From positions 22,207 to 71,776 of the forward strand of contig DIXT01000023.1 in the NCBI GenBank assembly GCA_002436085.1: DNA of 49,570 bases, in the 5' to 3' direction. Below are positions 42,415 to 49,570 of this stretch, in pieces. Source of the DNA: Anaerolineaceae bacterium UBA6073 (GTDB taxonomy: Bacteria; Chloroflexota; Anaerolineae; Anaerolineales; Anaerolineaceae). Under the pieces are notes generated by a model. The model saw nothing but the letters and a program-made list of their open reading frames with translations, was not told the origin of the DNA and searched no databases. Numbering within the stretch: the first letter of the stretch is position 1; every line of letters begins with the position of its first letter. A program made the translations under genes and the position numbers.

Positions 42415-42541
42415 TTCTTTTTTACTCCATGTCTTACTAACAAATAAGTATAGTACCATAAACACGCAGATTCAAGCAAATTGGCGATTTTTGACAAAAC
42501 TCATACATTTGCGCGCGGAATAAGCCTGGCTATCCCGTTGG

Positions 42542-42547
42542 TATAAT
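42542..42547 (+). promoter_or_regulatory. Extended -10 of a probable leaderless lipoprotein mRNA
   Basis: TTGGTATAAT, an extended -10 (TGnTATAAT), ends 6 nt before the ATG at 42554. No ribosome-binding site fits between. Confidence 0.65.
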
Positions 42548-42553
42548 GAGGGT

Positions 42554-43531
42554 ATGAAAATGAAACGGTTTGTACTGCTGCTCATCACAGCCGCGCTCCT
42601 GGGCGGCTGCGTTTTCAGCATCTCTCCCGCCCCTACCAGTGTGCCGCGCCCTACTGAAACTGCTGTCCCACTGCCAAGCAACACGCCCGCGCCCGCCACA
42701 GCCACGCCCACGCTAACGCCCAGCCCCACCCCTACCGGTACGCCAGTGTACTACCAGGTGGACGCGGACGACGACATGTTCGGCATCTCGCTGCGCTACG
42801 GCATCAGCCTGGACGCCTTAATGACCGCCAACCCGACCGTCATTCCCTACGCGATGGGCGTGGGCACGCTGCTGCTGATACCCATTACGCAGACGGCCCC
42901 GGCGCCCACCAGCGCGCCCGCGCAAGCCGGCCAGGAAACACCCCAACCGGGCGCGAGCCTCCAAACCGACTGCTACCGCGACAAAACCGGCGGCGTGCTG
43001 TGCTTCGCGCTGGCCGTGAACGACACGGAAAAGGATAAAGAAAACGTCAGCGCGAAGGTGACCCTCACCAGCGCAGATGGTGAGTACACGCGCACGCAGA
43101 CGGCCATCCTGCCGCTAAACCTGTTGAAGGCGGGCCAAAGCCTGCCGCTGCTTACCTATTTCCAGGCCCCCACCCCGGATAATTTCAGCGCGAGCGCTGT
43201 GATTGATTTTTCCCTGCCTGTGCCGGAAAACGACGCGCGCTACCTCTCCGCGCAACCGACAGAGCTGGAAGTTTCCTGCTCCAGGGAAAAGCTTTCCTGC
43301 GCGGTGAGCGGTCGGGTGCTGCTCTCCCCCGAATCCGCCCAAGCTGGCGCGCTGTGGGTCTTGGCGGTGGCGTACGCCCAGGACGGCCGCGTGGCTGGCA
43401 TCCGCCGCTGGGACGCCCAAACCCCCGCTGGCAGCGCTGCCGTTCCGCTGGATTTCTCAGCGCTGGTGTACAGCGCGGGCCCGGAAATTGAACGCGTGGA
43501 AGTTTTTGCGGAAGCCAGACCAATCCAATAA
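42554..43531 (+). CDS. LysM-like lipoprotein with Thr/Pro linker
   Basis: A 325-residue lipoprotein. The lipobox LLGGC lies at residues 15-19, followed by a Thr/Pro/Ala-rich linker (about 25-62). A LysM-like domain spans about 64-112 (YYQVDADDDMFGISLRYGIS … LLLIP), which could bind peptidoglycan. A second linker leads to an unrecognised region of about 190 residues with two pairs of cysteines (DCYRDKTGGVLC, SCSREKLSC), likely disulfide-linked outside the cell. The stop is 8 bp before folP, and AAGGAG lies in between, so they are probably co-transcribed. Confidence 0.85.
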   Translation: MKMKRFVLLLITAALLGGCVFSISPAPTSVPRPTETAVPLPSNTPAPATATPTLTPSPTPTGTPVYYQVDADDDMFGISLRYGISLDALMTANPTVIPYAMGVGTLLLIPITQTAPAPTSAPAQAGQETPQPGASLQTDCYRDKTGGVLCFALAVNDTEKDKENVSAKVTLTSADGEYTRTQTAILPLNLLKAGQSLPLLTYFQAPTPDNFSASAVIDFSLPVPENDARYLSAQPTELEVSCSREKLSCAVSGRVLLSPESAQAGALWVLAVAYAQDGRVAGIRRWDAQTPAGSAAVPLDFSALVYSAGPEIERVEVFAEARPIQ

Positions 43532-43539
43532 GGAGCCCG

Positions 43540-44403
43540 ATGCTGCGCGACTTGCTGCCAAACCTGGGAAACCAAACCTATATCATGGGAATTCTCAACC
43601 TCACCGCCGACAGCTTCTCCGGCGACGGGCTGCTTCAGCAGGGTAAACCCCTGCAAGCGGCAATTACGCAAGCCCGCGGTTTTGCTGCCGACGGCGCGCA
43701 CATCCTGGATGTCGGCGCTGAGTCCACCCGCCCTGGCGCGGCACCCGTCGCCGCGGAGTTGGAGCTTGAGCGCCTGCTGCCGGTGCTGCGCGCCCTGCGC
43801 GAGGAACTGCCGGATATCATCCTCTCCGTGGATACCTACAAAGCTGTTGTGGCGGAAGAAGCCCTGCGCGCCGGCGCGCACATCATCAATGACGTGTGGG
43901 GTCTGCGCGCTGACCCCAACATGGGCGCAGTGGTCGCTGCAAGCGGAGCCGGCCTGGTCCTGATGCATAACCGCTCCACCCCGCAAAACACCGAGCTTGA
44001 TATCAGCCTGGGCGGCAGATATGTGGATATTTCCTATGGGGATGTTAGCGCCGAGGTGGCGGAGGGCTTGCTGCAGTCCGTGCGCATCGCGAGGGAAGCC
44101 GGGATAGTCGACGAACAATTGCTGCTGGACCCCGGCATTGGCTTTGGCAAGACGACTGCCCAAAACCTGCGCCTGCTTAAGGAGCTTGACCAACTGAAAG
44201 CGCTGGGCTTTCCGCTCCTGCTGGGGATTTCACGCAAGTCGTTTATCGGTTACACGTTGAATTTGCCCCCCGAGGACCGCCTGGAAGGCAGCCTGGCTGC
44301 CAACGCGTACGGGGTTTTACACGGCGCGGATATCCTGCGTGTGCACGACGTGCGGCAAACTGCGCGCCTGGCGAAAATGCTGGACGCTATTCGCTTTGCC
44401 TGA
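43540..44403 (+). CDS. folP: Dihydropteroate synthase
   Basis: A 287-residue DHPS that condenses p-aminobenzoate with dihydropterin pyrophosphate in folate synthesis. The TIM-barrel motifs are MGILNLTADSFSGDG (about residues 16-30), GAHILDVGAESTRPGA, SVDTYKAVVAEEAL, IINDVWGLRADPN, LVLMHNRS, LLDPGIGFGK, LLGISRKSFIG and the RVHDV near the end. AAGGAG precedes the ATG. No other folate gene is adjacent. Confidence 0.95.
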   Translation: MLRDLLPNLGNQTYIMGILNLTADSFSGDGLLQQGKPLQAAITQARGFAADGAHILDVGAESTRPGAAPVAAELELERLLPVLRALREELPDIILSVDTYKAVVAEEALRAGAHIINDVWGLRADPNMGAVVAASGAGLVLMHNRSTPQNTELDISLGGRYVDISYGDVSAEVAEGLLQSVRIAREAGIVDEQLLLDPGIGFGKTTAQNLRLLKELDQLKALGFPLLLGISRKSFIGYTLNLPPEDRLEGSLAANAYGVLHGADILRVHDVRQTARLAKMLDAIRFA

Positions 44404-44414
44404 CCTGCAACGGT

Positions 44415-45653
44415 TTAGGGCTGCGCTTCTGTTTCGTCTGCGTGGATGATGCGCTCTCCCAGAGCCTGCAGTGCGTCAATTTCAGATTCGTCAGTATGGT
44501 TTTGCTTCCAGTAAAGTTTCAGAAGCTCTTCAGGCGTCATGCTCTGGGTCTCCCCGTTTTCCCCCAGGCGCGCCCGTAAGCTGAATTTTGGTATCTTGTT
44601 GATTTTCAGTTCCAGCGCCAAACGCGCACGCTCGCGAATTTGCGCGTCATCGATGGTCGCGTCCGCGTTATCCGGGTAGCTGATATTCAGACGGATAATC
44701 GCGCCTTCCAACTCCTCCGGCTGCGGCAGCGCGGCCAGGATTTTCTCCATGGCGTTGTCCCCGGCGCGCAGGGTGACCGATAAATCCCGGTAAGGGCGCG
44801 TGGCAAGTTTGTGCCAGGTGTAATGCGTCTCCCCGCGGGAAACTTCGGCAATCACGTAACCTTTATCGTCCCCCGCCTCTCCAAAATCCACGCGTTCAAT
44901 AGACCCGGCGTAGATTACAGGCGGATGTCCGCCCGGGTTCAGGTCCTGAAAGCGGTGGATATGCCCCAGGGCTACGTAATCAATGCGCTCATCCCGCACC
45001 AAGCCCTGGGAAAGCTGCACGTCCCGCCCCAACTTGATGGTGCGCTCATCGCCAATCAGAGCGCCGCGGATGGAGGCGTGCGCCGCAAGGATGAAAGGCA
45101 ACGCTGGGTCGCGCTGTTCCAGGGCCTGCTGAATCATGACGGTCACCGCGTTTTCGATGATCACGTCCAATTCAGCGTTGGGCTCAGCCGCTTCCGGGGC
45201 GGCGTTCTTCACTAAGGACGGTGTGACCCAGGGAATGCCGAGCACCTGTACGGGCAAGCCTTCCAGATCCTTTGGTTCCAGAAAACGGGGACGGTCCACC
45301 ACAACCACGTGCGGAACATCCAGCGTGGAAAACTCCTGGATGGCATGCGCCCGTTTTTGAGAGGGGGATACATCATGGTTGCCGGTAATGAGGATAGTAG
45401 GGATGCCCGCCCTGGAGAGGCGCATAATCCGTTTGCCCCATTCGCGCTGGTAGGTGGGCGCCGGGCTGCGATCTTTGTACGCGTCGCCCGCGAAAATGAC
45501 CAGGTCGACTTTTTCCTCTATGGCAGCCGCGACGATCGCGTCCAAAGATTTCAGGAAGTCCTTCACGCGCACAAACAAACCGTCATCTGGATCGTAAGGT
45601 CCGTGAGTGGCAATATCAATGTGCGCGTCGGCGAAGTGTAGTATTTTGACCAT
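44415..45653 (-). CDS. sbcD: SbcD-like DNA double-strand-break nuclease subunit
   Basis: A 412-residue metallophosphoesterase of the Mre11/SbcD family. Metal motifs are HFADAHIDI, VIFAGDAYKD, TGNHD, AAHASI, and ALGHIHRF in order. A C-terminal DNA-binding extension of about 110 residues follows. In most genomes it partners an SbcC/Rad50 ATPase encoded next door; no such gene is in the window, so the partner must be elsewhere. On minus, TATAAT ends 6 nt before the ATG, suggesting a leaderless mRNA. Confidence 0.88.
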   Translation of the reverse strand: MVKILHFADAHIDIATHGPYDPDDGLFVRVKDFLKSLDAIVAAAIEEKVDLVIFAGDAYKDRSPAPTYQREWGKRIMRLSRAGIPTILITGNHDVSPSQKRAHAIQEFSTLDVPHVVVVDRPRFLEPKDLEGLPVQVLGIPWVTPSLVKNAAPEAAEPNAELDVIIENAVTVMIQQALEQRDPALPFILAAHASIRGALIGDERTIKLGRDVQLSQGLVRDERIDYVALGHIHRFQDLNPGGHPPVIYAGSIERVDFGEAGDDKGYVIAEVSRGETHYTWHKLATRPYRDLSVTLRAGDNAMEKILAALPQPEELEGAIIRLNISYPDNADATIDDAQIRERARLALELKINKIPKFSLRARLGENGETQSMTPEELLKLYWKQNHTDESEIDALQALGERIIHADETEAQP

Positions 45654-45682
45654 GGAATAATTATATCAAGCTGTGAAGCGGG

Positions 45683-47038
45683 TCAGGGGGTAAGCCCCAT
45701 ATTGACCAGTTCGTTTTCCGCCACCCACCATTCCGGGTGCCATTCCAGCGCCTTGCGGAAGTCGCTCTCGGCTGCCGGCCAGTTGCCCAGCATCTTGTTA
45801 GCACGCCCGCGCCAGACCCAGGTTTCGGGAATAGCGTCTTCCGGGGTGATATCCAGCACGTAATTCGCCAGGTTCAAGACGTCATTATAGCGGGCGGTGT
45901 AAAAATACGCGAAAAAAGGCCCCGTCTGGTACCAAAATACGCGCCAAGGTCTTTCATGCGTCGGGATTTCTTCATACACCGCGAAAGCTTCGTCATAGGC
46001 TTCTGCCGCGCCGGCATAATCTTTCATTTCAATCAGGATATTGCCCCGGCTGTACCAGGCAAAGAAAAGTTCCCGACCTTCCAGCGTGTCAATCCAGTCG
46101 GCAGTCTTTTCAAGCGCGTAACGCAGGTTGTACTCGGCATCCCACTGCGGCCCCAGGATGTTGATAATCTCCTGCTCCCGCTCATAGGGGTAAATCACGA
46201 GATATATGCCGTCGAATTGGTTCCAGTACATACTCACGAGGTCATACGGCAGGGCAATATCCCCCAGAAAAGAATCAGGGATATTCACTTTTTGGGTCAC
46301 ATCATCATAGGTCGTGATGATTCCGTAGTGCCCCATCCAGCCTTCCTTGGCGTTCATATACCCACGCTCTACCAGGACCGGGAAGCCCGCGGCGACCAGC
46401 TTTTTTACCAGTTCAATGTCGCCGCCGTAGCGCACGATGCCCGTCAGGCTCGTTTGCGCGTTGACGTATTCCAGCATCTCGTACGGCATCACATTGCGGT
46501 CTTCTTTGAGCGGCTTAATCACCTGTTCCACAACGTGCTGGTCGCCTTCCCAACCCCAGTAGGAAAGCAGCATCGCCAGGTTGGTCGGGCCGCAGTTGTT
46601 GAAGACCTGGCGCTCATATTTGATACCGGTCAAGGCCTTGGAGCGCGGAATGGGCGTGGAGGTCGGGGTAGGCGGCAGCGTCGCGGTTGGCGTGAAAATT
46701 GCCTGCTGGGTCGGGTGCGGGGTCGGGGTGCTGGTAAACGCGGGCGTAGTCGTCGGGGTGGGCGCCATCGCTGTCAGCGTGGCCGCCACTTCAGGCTGGA
46801 GCGTACCCTTGCCACCCGGGTTAAACACTTTCTCTCCTGGCGGCTTAAAAAAGTATTGGATTCGGGCGTGCGCCTTCGCGACATAATAGTACGCGCGGTT
46901 TTGTATAGCAGGGATTTGGTACAAAGCGACAAGGAGCAGCGCCAAGGCTGCCGCTGTCGCAAGGGTAATCCATAGCCAGCGCGCGCCAGATCGGCCGTTG
47001 AGTTGGCGCTGGAATTTTTTCTTGTTTCGGTTTGCCAT
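45683..47038 (-). CDS. Membrane-anchored C39-like peptidase with TPR-like tail
   Basis: A 451-residue protein. One membrane helix (about residues 21-43) is followed by a Thr/Pro-rich linker (about 85-132). The peptidase C39-like domain covers about 140-285, with the catalytic Cys in FNNCGPTNLAMLLSYWGW and His in GHYGIITTYDD. Such domains cleave peptides after a double-Gly leader or act on wall peptides; the target is unknown. The C-terminal part of about 150 residues contains helical repeats like TPRs (FAWYSRGNILIEMKDYAGAA, WVWRGRANKMLGNWPAAESD). It stands 29 bp before sbcD on the same strand. Confidence 0.87.
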   Translation of the reverse strand: MANRNKKKFQRQLNGRSGARWLWITLATAAALALLLVALYQIPAIQNRAYYYVAKAHARIQYFFKPPGEKVFNPGGKGTLQPEVAATLTAMAPTPTTTPAFTSTPTPHPTQQAIFTPTATLPPTPTSTPIPRSKALTGIKYERQVFNNCGPTNLAMLLSYWGWEGDQHVVEQVIKPLKEDRNVMPYEMLEYVNAQTSLTGIVRYGGDIELVKKLVAAGFPVLVERGYMNAKEGWMGHYGIITTYDDVTQKVNIPDSFLGDIALPYDLVSMYWNQFDGIYLVIYPYEREQEIINILGPQWDAEYNLRYALEKTADWIDTLEGRELFFAWYSRGNILIEMKDYAGAAEAYDEAFAVYEEIPTHERPWRVFWYQTGPFFAYFYTARYNDVLNLANYVLDITPEDAIPETWVWRGRANKMLGNWPAAESDFRKALEWHPEWWVAENELVNMGLTP

Positions 47039-47163
47039 AACAAAGGGGCATTATATCGCAATAAAGATAAAGCGTCTTTTCGGCGTGAAACGTAATCATG
47101 TTCGCAAACGGCATGCTGCCATTCGTTTTATGGCACACAAGCGCTGCAAACGCCAATCGTGTG

Positions 47164-47196
47164 AATAAAAAAGCGGCTGCCAAATGGCAGCCGCTT
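47164..47196 (-). terminator. Intrinsic terminator of dnaK
   Basis: On minus: AAGCGGCTGCC-ATTT-GGCAGCCGCTT followed by TTTTATTC. Confidence 0.88.
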
Positions 47197-47214
47197 GTGC
47201 GTTACGACTATGCT

Positions 47215-49113
47215 TTATGCTTCGTGGAATTCGCCCTCCACAAAATCTTCTCCGCCCTGCGCCGGGCCGGAATTTGGCTGGCCGCCTCCTGCGGCAGGAC
47301 CGGATTGCGGTTGCTGATAAGCCGCGGTTCCGATGTCCTGCATCAGGGTTTGAACAGACTGGGCAGCCGCGTTAATCGTGGAGGTGTTATCTCCTGTGAG
47401 GCTGTCCCGCAGCTCTTTAATCTTGCTCTCAAGATCGCTGCGCTTAGCGGCATCCACCTTATCACCGAGGTCGCGCAAGAGTTTTTCAGCCTGGTAGGCC
47501 GTACTGTCGCCCATGTTTCTGGCTTCAATCAGAGCCTTGCGCTTTTCATCCTCCTCCTTATGTTGGGAGGCTTCGCGCACCATCCGTTCCACTTCGTTCT
47601 TGTTCAGGTTGGTCGAAGCAGTAATGGTTACCTTTTGCTCCTTGCTGGTAGCTTTGTCCTTGGCGGTCACGCTGAGAATACCATTCGCGTCGATGTCAAA
47701 GGTTACCTCAACCTGCGGAATGCCGCGCGGCGCCGGAGGGATACCGTCCAGGCGGAAGCGCCCAAGCGTCATGTTATCCGCGGCTAACGGGCGTTCGCCC
47801 TGCAGAACGTGAATATCCACCGAGGTCTGGCTGTCCTCAGCCGTGGAGAAGACTTCGGTTTTCTTGACCGGGATGGTGGTGTTGCGCTCAATAAGTTTGG
47901 TCATCACACCGCCCAGGGTTTCCACGCCCAGGGAGAGCGGGGTAACGTCCAGTAAAAGCACGTCCTTCACCTCGCCGCCAAGCACGCCGCCCTGAATAGC
48001 CGCACCGATGGAGACGACCTCGTCGGGGTTGACGCCCTTATTGGGTTCCTTGCCGTTGGTCAACTGGCGCACCAACTCCTGCACCATCGGCATGCGCGTG
48101 GCGCCGCCCACCAGCACGACCTCATCAATCTTATTGACGCTCAGGTTCGCATCCTTGATGACCGCGTTGAAGGGCAGTTTACAGCGCTGCAGCAGATGAT
48201 CGGTCATTTGCTCAAACTTTGCGCGGGAAAGCTTAAGCAGCAGGTGTTTCGGGCCGGAGGAGTCCGCCGTGATGTACGGCAGGTTGATTTCGGTTTCCAT
48301 CACGCTGCTAAGTTCGATCTTGGCTTTTTCCGCCGCCTCGCGCAAGCGCTGAAGCGCCTGGCGGTCGCTGCGCAGGTCAATACCTTGTTCGCGTTTGAAC
48401 TCATCAGCCGCCCAGTTTACAATCACTTCATCCCAATCGTCGCCGCCCAGATGGGTGTCGCCGTTAGTAGCTTTCACTTCCACCACGCCGCCGCCAACTT
48501 CCAGCAGGCTGACATCGAAGGTGCCGCCGCCCAGGTCAAAGACCAGGATAGTCTCGTTTTCTTTCTTGTCCAACCCGTATGCCAACGCGGATGCCGTAGG
48601 TTCGTTGATAATGCGCAGCACCTCTAGCCCCGCGATTTTTCCCGCGTCTTTGGTGGCCTGGCGCTGGCTGTCATTGAAATACGCCGGCACGGTGATTACA
48701 GCCTGGGTCACTTTTTCGCCCAGGTAAGCTTCCGCATCGCTTTTCAGCTTGCCCAGGATCATCGCTGAAATCTCTTGCGGGGTATAGGTTTGCCCGTTTA
48801 CCGGGATCTCAATTCGCACGTCACCGCCGGGACCGGAGACAACTTTGTAAGACACCATTTTACGTTCGGAGGCAACCTGATCATAATGGCGGCCCATGAA
48901 ACGCTTGATGGAGTACACGGTATTTTCAGGGTTTACCACCGCCTGACGTTTGGCGGGAATGCCAACCAAACGTTCGCCGTTTTTATTAAATGCAACTACC
49001 GAGGGTAATAGCCGTGAGCCTTCCGAAGTGGAAATTACAGTTGGAGAACCGCCTTCCATCACGGAAACGACGCTGTTGGTAGTGCCAAGGTCAATTCCAA
49101 TAATTTTTCCCAT
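47215..49113 (-). CDS. dnaK: Chaperone DnaK (Hsp70)
   Basis: A 632-residue Hsp70. The ATPase domain has GIDLGTTNSVVSV (residues 5-17), VITVPAYFNDSQRQATKDAG, ILVFDLGGGTFDVSLLEVGG and VLVGGATRMPMV. The linker DVLLLDVTPLSLGVETLGG and substrate-binding domain follow, with a Gly/Gln-rich C-terminal tail ending GEFHEA. Start 49113 (MGKIIGID) follows AAGGAGATTGTTT; a TTG two codons earlier is rejected. grpE and dnaJ are not adjacent, and no CIRCE operator is seen upstream. Confidence 0.97.
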   Translation of the reverse strand: MGKIIGIDLGTTNSVVSVMEGGSPTVISTSEGSRLLPSVVAFNKNGERLVGIPAKRQAVVNPENTVYSIKRFMGRHYDQVASERKMVSYKVVSGPGGDVRIEIPVNGQTYTPQEISAMILGKLKSDAEAYLGEKVTQAVITVPAYFNDSQRQATKDAGKIAGLEVLRIINEPTASALAYGLDKKENETILVFDLGGGTFDVSLLEVGGGVVEVKATNGDTHLGGDDWDEVIVNWAADEFKREQGIDLRSDRQALQRLREAAEKAKIELSSVMETEINLPYITADSSGPKHLLLKLSRAKFEQMTDHLLQRCKLPFNAVIKDANLSVNKIDEVVLVGGATRMPMVQELVRQLTNGKEPNKGVNPDEVVSIGAAIQGGVLGGEVKDVLLLDVTPLSLGVETLGGVMTKLIERNTTIPVKKTEVFSTAEDSQTSVDIHVLQGERPLAADNMTLGRFRLDGIPPAPRGIPQVEVTFDIDANGILSVTAKDKATSKEQKVTITASTNLNKNEVERMVREASQHKEEDEKRKALIEARNMGDSTAYQAEKLLRDLGDKVDAAKRSDLESKIKELRDSLTGDNTSTINAAAQSVQTLMQDIGTAAYQQPQSGPAAGGGQPNSGPAQGGEDFVEGEFHEA

Positions 49114-49239
49114 AAACAATCTCCTTGTTTTTAAATTTCACTTACTCTGACTATACCTACCCAACGATAGAAGCGTATTAACATTTTCAATGAATTGTGT
49201 AAACGGCTGGATGAGTTTGTGCGTAATGATTAACTGTTC

Positions 49240-49505
49240 ATCATCACGATACCCTGAAGGGTACAGATCTTGCGAAGCGATATCCAAAGGGGACTTTGTC
49301 TCCCTGCTAGCCAACAGGTGGACGCCCCGTCCGTCACCCTTTGCCACCTGGACCGTTTGATCCAACATCCCCTTGATTGGCAAAGGGACGTGGCAGTCTG
49401 CCTTTAAATAGCTGGAGCCTACTTTCATACTATTAAAAAAAAGGCAATCCTGATAATGAGCTTAATGTATTTGTGTTAGCAAGATAAAGGCAGATTGCCA
49501 CACGG
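49240..49505. repeat. Intergenic repeat region upstream of dnaK
   Basis: TCATCACGATACCCTGAAGG…CTTGCGAAGCGAT (49240-49280) is the inverted form of the repeat at about 1680-1720. GTGGCAGTCTGCCTTT (49390-49405) faces AAAGGCAGATTGCCAC (49487-49502) across an AT-rich spacer, the same paired layout as at 7646-8010. The remaining 457-bp stretch up to the window end shows no gene. Confidence 0.8.
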
Positions 49506-49570
49506 TTTTGCCTGGCACTCCAGATGGGATAGCATGAAATCTGATGGCAAAACGGTTCGCAGCAACTGCG

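Noticed and set aside
49138..49428. Minus-strand ORF upstream of dnaK
   Set aside because: It is built from repeat sequence and lacks a start signal.

Overview
The window looks like chromosomal DNA of an anaerobic Chloroflexota bacterium, most likely class Anaerolineae. This is an inference from protein style: Thr/Pro-rich spacers after membrane anchors, a TEAP-repeat lipoprotein linker, ribonuclease J, peptide-transport cassettes and FemAB pairs in a probably monoderm envelope. There is no phage, plasmid, CRISPR or transposase gene. Coding density is high and nearly every gene is intact. Accessory character is confined to repeat-filled intergenic islands (about 1655-2285, 7575-8110, 20022-20241 and 49240-49505).

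Layout. 1-240: a tRNA-Glu(CTC) and a near-identical tRNA-Glu-like gene whose anticodon arm is expanded by 11 nt. 446-7325: BMP-type solute-binding protein, repeat island, PlsC-like acyltransferase, recJ, psuG and a membrane-anchored Thr/Pro-rich protein. 8254-14208 (minus): an envelope cluster with RidA, glycosyltransferase, polyprenyl-phosphate sugar transferase, two tandem FemAB ligases and a D-cysteine desulfhydrase-like PLP enzyme. 14300-19950: small conserved protein, greA, lysS, ECF sigma factor with membrane anti-sigma, and metK under a SAM-I riboswitch. 20022-20241: a MITE-like element. 21372-27754: a full peptide ABC transporter, followed by a degenerate ROK protein. 28868-33659 (minus): Zur-type regulator, ZnuABC-like metal importer, PatA/LpxL-like acyltransferase and CDP-alcohol phosphatidyltransferase. 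A SlyD-like prolyl isomerase with a Cys-rich tail diverges from this operon. 34445-38464: peptidase T, glutaminyl cyclase, PfkB-like protein and PPK2. 38615-49113: Hsp20, RNase J, M48 protease, FmdB zinc ribbon, LysM lipoprotein, folP, SbcD, C39-like peptidase and dnaK.

The most unusual observation is the peptide-binding lipoprotein at 23452-25497. After its signal peptide and linker it carries the sequence normally found in the C-terminal half of SBP_bac_5 proteins, followed by the normal N-terminal half. Its last residues (…LFNFLIE) would join directly to its first folded residues (NPYLGSNKLDGNG…) in a conventional homologue. This is the signature of a circular permutation within one uninterrupted reading frame, inside an otherwise ordinary operon.

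Other signals are a set of genes whose -10 box lies 6-8 nt before the start codon (probable leaderless mRNAs), an RNase J leader with two terminator-like hairpins, a likely Zur operator on the metal-uptake promoter, and composite inverted intergenic repeats. All calls come from reading the sequence; no database search was run.
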